From: Parvularcula sp.
GTDB taxonomy: Bacteria; Pseudomonadota; Alphaproteobacteria; Caulobacterales; Parvularculaceae
NCBI GenBank assembly: GCA_002704915.1
Contig: PAIP01000047.1
Coordinates: forward strand, 1 to 63,959
DNA length: 63,959 bases
Reading direction: 5' to 3'
Positions 60,378-63,959 of this stretch are shown piece after piece. The position numbers and the translations under genes are program-made. Position 1 is the stretch's first letter, and the number at the start of each line of letters is the position of its first letter. The notes under the pieces were generated by a model. It saw only the letters and a list, made by a program, of their open reading frames with translations, was not told where the DNA came from and searched no databases.

Positions 60378-61361
60378 CCAGCATTCACCAATATCGGCAA
60401 GAGCGTTCAAGCTATCGCTCGCGCCAAGATGTCCGACGGCGACCATTCCCCGTTCGACATTATCTCTCAGGACTTCAACTACAATGCCGAGGTCAGCGCC
60501 ATTACGCGCGCCATCACCAAGGCACCTGTCACGCCGGTGAACAATGACAATTATGGCGATGTCACGAGCATGGGGCGTGACCGCTTCGTCAGTGCTATCG
60601 TTGAACCGAGCATCATTGGCCGCATGAATGGCGTCGCCCGCGTACCGATGAACACGCGCGTCAACGCCATGACCACAGCCCCAGCGGCAGACTTTGTGGG
60701 TCAAGGCGCACCCATGCCAGCTTCGGCTCCCAGTGGTGATGGCTTCACGCTCGTCCCTCTCAAAATTGCTGGCTTGATCGCGTTCACTGAGGAGTTAGTC
60801 AATTCCTCGGACGAAGCCGCTGCGAATTTCATTGGCACGCAACTCGCTGGCGCTGCGCGCAGAGCGCTCGACATTGCTGTGTTTGATCCAGCCAACGCGG
60901 GCACGGCGGACGTAAAGCCCGCATCGATCACAAACGGCCTGACGGCGGTGACTGGCACAGCGAACGCGAAAAACGATATTCGCTCTCTGATAGCTGGTTA
61001 CGAAGGCGACATTGAAACAGCCTCCTTCATCGCGCGTCCAGAAACGCTGGCCTATCTCGCTTCAGAAGGTTTCGACGCATCAGCAAACGACATTGCAGGC
61101 ATCCCGGCTTTTGCCTCCCGCGCAATCCCAACGACTGGCGGTCGGCATGTGGCGCTTGTTGATGGTGCTGGTTTGGCCTTTGCCGCGAACGACGCACGCG
61201 TCCGCGTCTCGCTCGATACTGCGATCGCGCCGAGCGATGACCCGGAAAACGAAACTGACATGGTGAGCATGTTCCAAGACGGTTCGGTAGCCGTGGCCGT
61301 CAGTTGCGTTCAAACTCCGTCGCCATTCTTTCAGGAGCCACTTGGTAATGAACACCAGTAG
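60372..61361 (+). CDS. Major capsid protein, HK97 fold
   Basis: This 329-residue protein has the phage capsid pattern: N-terminal helix, a long S-x-x-x-R-x-x-x strand region (V-E-P-S-I-I-G-R-M-N-G-V-A-R-V-P), G-Q-G-A-P-M-P with spine residues, L-K-I-A-G-L-I-A-F-T-E-E-L-V-N-S-S, A-A-R-R-A-L-D-I-A-V-F, and a C-terminal A-domain strand set. No N-terminal delta scaffold domain is apparent. GTG 60372 with AAAGGA upstream. It is the only virion structural gene seen in the element. Confidence 0.85.
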   Translation: MNPAFTNIGKSVQAIARAKMSDGDHSPFDIISQDFNYNAEVSAITRAITKAPVTPVNNDNYGDVTSMGRDRFVSAIVEPSIIGRMNGVARVPMNTRVNAMTTAPAADFVGQGAPMPASAPSGDGFTLVPLKIAGLIAFTEELVNSSDEAAANFIGTQLAGAARRALDIAVFDPANAGTADVKPASITNGLTAVTGTANAKNDIRSLIAGYEGDIETASFIARPETLAYLASEGFDASANDIAGIPAFASRAIPTTGGRHVALVDGAGLAFAANDARVRVSLDTAIAPSDDPENETDMVSMFQDGSVAVAVSCVQTPSPFFQEPLGNEHQ

Positions 61362-61650
61362 CGACACCCCCACGCGCAAGGAATTGCAGCAAGACATTGC
61401 CCGCGCCGTAGACAAGGCCATTGAAGCGGCAATGAAAGGCACCGGAGAAGTGATGGCTCCGCGCCTCAAGAAGATCAAAGAGCGCTTCGATGAAGTTGAA
61501 CGCTCTGGCAACGCGATCTCTGAATTGTTGGGGCTGCAATCTGAGGCGATCCACATTCTTCGCGATGAAGTGGAGCGGCTGCGTATTCGGATGCAGGAGT
61601 TCGACCAAGATTTGAACGCGATGAAAACTGTAATGGGAGAAAGAACATGA
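61348..61650 (+). CDS. Small coiled-coil protein downstream of the capsid gene
   Basis: This is a roughly 100-residue, highly charged helical protein; residues 20-95 form heptad-like patterns (L-x-x-x-V-E-R-L-R-I-R-M-Q-E-F). It overlaps the capsid gene end. TTG 61342 has a better-spaced AGGAG, ATG 61348 is the alternative. A scaffold or size-determination role (as with P4 Sid-like proteins) is conceivable from position only. Confidence 0.6.
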   Translation: MNTSSDTPTRKELQQDIARAVDKAIEAAMKGTGEVMAPRLKKIKERFDEVERSGNAISELLGLQSEAIHILRDEVERLRIRMQEFDQDLNAMKTVMGERT

Positions 61651-61889
61651 CGGAGATCGCTCAAGCCTTTGACCTCACCGATGATGAAGCGGACGCCGGC
61701 CAACTGATCGAAGCGGTTCAGCGCGCCAATTCGCCCGATGGCCTCGCCCGGTTGCTGGCGCAGTGCATTGCCACGGCAATCATGTATTCGGAGACGCGAC
61801 GCGTCGCATTGGAAGAACGGGTAGCGGAATTGGAGGAAACTGTTGCGACGCTCACCGCGCAGCAGGAAGCGCCCGACCGCATTCACTGA
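61647..61889 (+). CDS. Small acidic helical protein
   Basis: This 80-residue protein is acidic and helical, with a C-terminal coiled coil (A-L-E-E-R-V-A-E-L-E-E-T-V-A-T-L). Its ATG overlaps the preceding stop by four bases, so the capsid gene and both small genes form one translation-coupled unit. No family recognised; a partner of the coiled-coil protein above is likely. Confidence 0.6.
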   Translation: MTEIAQAFDLTDDEADAGQLIEAVQRANSPDGLARLLAQCIATAIMYSETRRVALEERVAELEETVATLTAQQEAPDRIH

Positions 61890-61955
61890 GATTGCTGGCG
61901 ATTTTCCTCCTGTGTTCGCCAGCATGTCCGGCGCAGCTTGCGCACTTGTCCAGTC

Positions 61956-61994
61956 CCCCTCACTCGGTTTTTCGCTCTTTCCCCGAGTGGGGGG
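61956..61994. other. Strong hairpin in a 467-base gap before the defence operon
   Basis: CCCCTCACTCGG and CCGAGTGGGGGG form a 12-bp stem (one G-T pair) around a 15-base pyrimidine-rich loop. No T-run follows, so a classical terminator is not proven. The rest of 61890-62356 contains no convincing gene; short open frames lack start signals. The region separates the structural genes from the low-G+C cargo. Confidence 0.45.
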
Positions 61995-62305
61995 TGTCGG
62001 CAAAACGAACGCAGGGGAGCGCCTGCCGCCGTGTGGGTCAGGTTTTCAGCTAACCCAGTGCGATTTTCAGTATTGGCCAGAATTTTCGATCTAAGAATTA
62101 GCGATATGTCTCAGATTTTTCCATGCGTTGCCATTGCAACAAACGGCCAAGATTCGATGAGAAAAATCACTATGGCGCTGGAGCGACTGGGGTGGGGATG
62201 AAGAAAGTGAGTCGGATGGATGCCAACATCCAATTTGCGATTCTGTAACATATGCCTTGCCTGTTGCTGTTGTTTTGCATTTAAGATTATCTTCGCGCCC
62301 TTGAA

Positions 62306-62333
62306 TTGAAACTGAGGAATATTTTGCTAAATT
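62306..62333 (+). promoter_or_regulatory. Possible sigma-70 promoter of the defence operon
   Basis: TTGAAA, 16 bases, TAAATT, in an A/T-rich stretch 24 bases before the TM-macro gene. AGGAAAC at 62346 is its ribosome site. Confidence 0.35.
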
Positions 62334-62356
62334 TCGTTTCTGGCTAGGAAACAGAA

Positions 62357-63196
62357 ATGAATGTAGTAAAAACATATTGGTTTCACTTTGTTCGGTCCAT
62401 TTTCTTTGCCATGGGCCTAATTTGGCTTCCGCTAGAATCTTTTGAGGGATTGTCAAATCAGGAAGCGTTGCTCCCTTATTGGGTCTTCCTAATATTATCA
62501 GTTGGTGTGGGGATTGTCGCGTTCCTCATAGATGGTTTTTTTTGGACTGGTTATCTCAAGTCCGAAATAACAATCAAAAGTAATAGCTTTGACACCGGTG
62601 TTTGTGTCCGGTTTGGCGATTTGTTTGAGCAAGATGGCTGGAAGGCCATCGCGGCTAACGATTTCTTCGATTACATTGTCGATGACGATTTGGTTTCTTC
62701 GCGAAGTTTACACGGTCAAGCAATCTCAAGATTTTGGGATAAAAATCCCGAAGGCTGGCATGATCAAATTGCGCGCTCGTTGGAAAATGACGACTTCAAA
62801 AAAGAGCAAAGGGATAAAGGAAATAAAAAACGGTACGACCTTGGTACTACTGCTGTTGCAAGGAATCTCAACCAACAATTTCTATTTGTCGCATTGGGGA
62901 AGACAAATATTGACAACAACGAAGCTGGCGCCACGTCTGAAAGCGTAATTTGTGCTGTTCGTTGCATGTTAGCGAAGGCGCGATCCGTTTGCGCCAACGA
63001 GCCGCTAAATATTCCTTTGATGGGATCAGGGTTGGCGCGAGTTGGGATAAAGAATGCACTTCTTGTCGATCTGATCCTGATAGCCATATTTGAAGAAACT
63101 AAAAAGGCCAAAATAACTGACAAGATTTCGATAATTCTGCCTAGAGACAAGCGGCTAGAAATCAATCTGGGCTCGGTAAAAAGAGATTGGAGCTAA
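62357..63196 (+). CDS. thsA: Type II Thoeris effector ThsA (TM plus macro domain)
   Basis: This 279-residue protein has two transmembrane helices (about 8-25 and 40-62) followed by a macro-like domain (about 70-275) with V-R-F-G-D-L-F, A-N-D-F-F-D, S-L-H-G and the glycine loop I-P-L-M-G-S-G-L-A-R-V-G. This is the layout of the Thoeris ThsA variant with DUF6430 macro domain, which binds the nucleotide signal made by the TIR protein and then acts in the membrane, causing abortive infection. G+C is much lower than in the chromosome. The next gene starts one base after its stop. Confidence 0.88.
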   Translation: MNVVKTYWFHFVRSIFFAMGLIWLPLESFEGLSNQEALLPYWVFLILSVGVGIVAFLIDGFFWTGYLKSEITIKSNSFDTGVCVRFGDLFEQDGWKAIAANDFFDYIVDDDLVSSRSLHGQAISRFWDKNPEGWHDQIARSLENDDFKKEQRDKGNKKRYDLGTTAVARNLNQQFLFVALGKTNIDNNEAGATSESVICAVRCMLAKARSVCANEPLNIPLMGSGLARVGIKNALLVDLILIAIFEETKKAKITDKISIILPRDKRLEINLGSVKRDWS

Positions 63197-63197
63197 C

Positions 63198-63758
63198 ATG
63201 GCTTACAGAAGCGGGACTTACATTGCGTTCGATGGGCTTGGGGAAGTCGAACCTACTAAGTCCGATTTTAAGTATTACGCTACAATCCGGGCTTGGACAG
63301 AGCACAAGGACATTGATTTCAAGTTTGTGAACAGCCACGAAAAGACCGCTGCGGTTCGCGATACAAGTCTGAAGGCTACATTGCAGGCTAGAATTCGGGA
63401 ACGTCTGGCGAATTCCAAAAATGTTGTTGTCATCTTGAGTGATCAGACGCGTAAGTCTGGTAGTATGTTGTCTTATGAAATTGAACAGGCTGTCGACAAA
63501 AATGATTTGCCACTAATTTGCGCATACACGGGTTATTCGTCAATTTTAAATCCAAGCGACGCGCTGTTACGGATGCGTTGGCCTTTGGCCCTTGAGGCAC
63601 GAATTGACAACAACACTGCAAAAGCGATCCACATTCCATTTCGCAAGGACCCGATTCTGGATGCAATTAGTCAGTTTACAGTACATACTGGAGCGCTAAA
63701 TATTCCACTTCAGTTCTATAACGAGGCGACGCATCGTATGTGGGGGCTCATCAGCTGA
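63198..63758 (+). CDS. thsB: Thoeris TIR-like protein ThsB
   Basis: This 186-residue protein has the DUF1863/MTH538 TIR-like fold: T-Y-I-A-F-D-G at the first strand, K-D-I-D-F-K-F-V-N-S-H-E-K, V-V-V-I-L-S-D-Q-T-R-K-S, and S-Y-E-I-E-Q-A with E94/E96 as candidate catalytic Glu. ThsB proteins recognise phage and turn NAD into a cyclic or histidine-linked ADP-ribose signal. Together with the TM-macro gene it makes a complete two-gene type II Thoeris system. The downstream exonuclease gene starts 3 bases later. Confidence 0.88.
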   Translation: MAYRSGTYIAFDGLGEVEPTKSDFKYYATIRAWTEHKDIDFKFVNSHEKTAAVRDTSLKATLQARIRERLANSKNVVVILSDQTRKSGSMLSYEIEQAVDKNDLPLICAYTGYSSILNPSDALLRMRWPLALEARIDNNTAKAIHIPFRKDPILDAISQFTVHTGALNIPLQFYNEATHRMWGLIS

Positions 63759-63761
63759 ATT

Positions 63762-63959
63762 ATGGAATTTGCTGCAATTGATGTTGAAACGGCAAACGCA
63801 AATATGGCGTCAATTTGCCAAATTGGCGTTGCTCGGTTTTCAAATGGTCAAATTGTCGATGAGTGGGAAACGCTCGTTGATCCGCAATCCTATTTCGACA
63901 TGATGAACGTCAGCATCCACGGTATCGAGGAACAAGACGTTGCAGGAGCTCCGACATTC
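63762..63959 (+). CDS. DEDDh 3'-5' exonuclease (RNase T/DnaQ-like), truncated by window end
   Basis: Sixty-six residues are visible. They carry exonuclease motif I, A-A-I-D-V-E-T-A-N (D7 and E9 are the metal-binding acids), then I-C-Q-I-G-V-A-R-F, and N-V-S-I-H-G-I followed by A-P-T-F, as in stand-alone DEDDh exonucleases. The ATG is 3 bases after the thsB stop and composition matches the two genes before it, so it belongs to the same operon. It is not a known Thoeris part. The C-terminus and later motifs are outside the window. Confidence 0.85.
   Translation, partial: MEFAAIDVETANANMASICQIGVARFSNGQIVDEWETLVDPQSYFDMMNVSIHGIEEQDVAGAPTF

Larger units (their letters stand above)
55325..63959 (+). 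mobile_element. Integrated phage satellite-like element (left part; right end outside window)
   Basis: Starts at the tRNA-Gly 3' end and runs off the window. Order: P4-type integrase, AlpA regulator, TOPRIM/DUF5906 primase-helicase, inverted-repeat region, small Cys-knuckle protein, HK97-fold capsid protein, two small helical proteins, then a Thoeris-like defence operon. All genes point away from the tRNA and codon use differs from the chromosome. No terminase, portal, protease or tail gene is visible. No second copy of the tRNA 3' end is seen before the window ends. Confidence 0.85.

Noticed and set aside
61843-62094. Open frame in the gap after the small acidic gene, ending in a Y-W-P-E segment like one in the integrase
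   Set aside because: The shared part is only about a dozen bases and the rest of the frame has no coding character; taken as chance.
55251-63959. Search for the second attachment repeat (copy of the tRNA-Gly 3' end)
   Set aside because: None seen by eye in the window; the right end is probably outside.
1-63959. CRISPR arrays, rRNA genes and IS elements with transposases
   Set aside because: No regularly spaced direct repeats, no rRNA stretches and no transposase-like protein were seen.

Overview
The window looks like chromosomal DNA of an oligotrophic, TonB-receptor-rich alphaproteobacterium, possibly of the Parvularculales/Hyphomonadales/Caulobacterales type. The evidence is the high G+C with strong third-position bias, a ScfR-controlled isocitrate lyase, DUF465/YdcH and Bpt-type genes, sphingomonad-like TonB receptors with FecI/FecR partners, and an FcbT/TakP-type TRAP transporter. 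The taxonomic call is inference; no rRNA gene is present.

Positions 1-6.1 kb hold two TonB-dependent receptors flanking two exported hydrolases (a serine beta-lactamase-fold esterase and a metallo-beta-lactamase-fold enzyme) and a small Cys-containing secreted protein, which looks like an uptake-and-hydrolysis unit. Positions 6.1-16.1 kb hold a LysR gene and a long, tightly overlapping operon: FAD monooxygenase, two-domain extradiol-type dioxygenase, C-C or ester hydrolase, DUF2218 protein, small membrane protein, cyclase/amidohydrolase, Rieske oxygenase, sugar-acid-type dehydrogenase, FAH-fold enzyme, cupin and GST. It is probably a complete ring-hydroxylation and ring-cleavage route for a substrate I cannot name. 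Positions 16.1-21.9 kb continue the aromatic theme: MarR with an aryl-aldehyde dehydrogenase and acyl-CoA ligase, then an AraC regulator divergent from pobA (4-hydroxybenzoate to protocatechuate). Positions 22.0-26.6 kb are a FecI/FecR/FecA-type sigma, anti-sigma and STN-receptor signalling set ended by a clear terminator.

Positions 26.6-55.2 kb are general metabolism and envelope genes: a polymer-forming-repeat membrane protein, a GMC alcohol oxidase, two GST/SnoaL-type genes, the glyoxylate bypass (aceA, scfR, glcB) interrupted by an AT-rich orphan, a ferredoxin reductase, a TRAP transporter, the Bpt aminoacyltransferase, an SLC13 carrier, flavin reductase and beta-hydroxyacid dehydrogenase, FadL porin plus LCAD-like acyl-CoA dehydrogenase, an MscS channel, a TRIC-type channel, and azoreductase with HxlR. 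Two dispersed intergenic repeat families occur here.

From tRNA-Gly(TCC) at 55.25 kb to the right edge there is an integrated element: P4-type integrase, AlpA, TOPRIM/DUF5906 primase-helicase, a possible origin built on a perfect 16-bp inverted repeat, a small zinc-knuckle protein, and an HK97-fold capsid protein with two small coiled-coil partners but no other virion gene seen. Its cargo is lower in G+C: a TM-macro protein plus a TIR-like protein matching a type II Thoeris anti-phage system, in the same tight operon as a DEDDh exonuclease cut off by the window end. This capsid-bearing satellite with a Thoeris-plus-exonuclease cargo is the most interesting part of the window.
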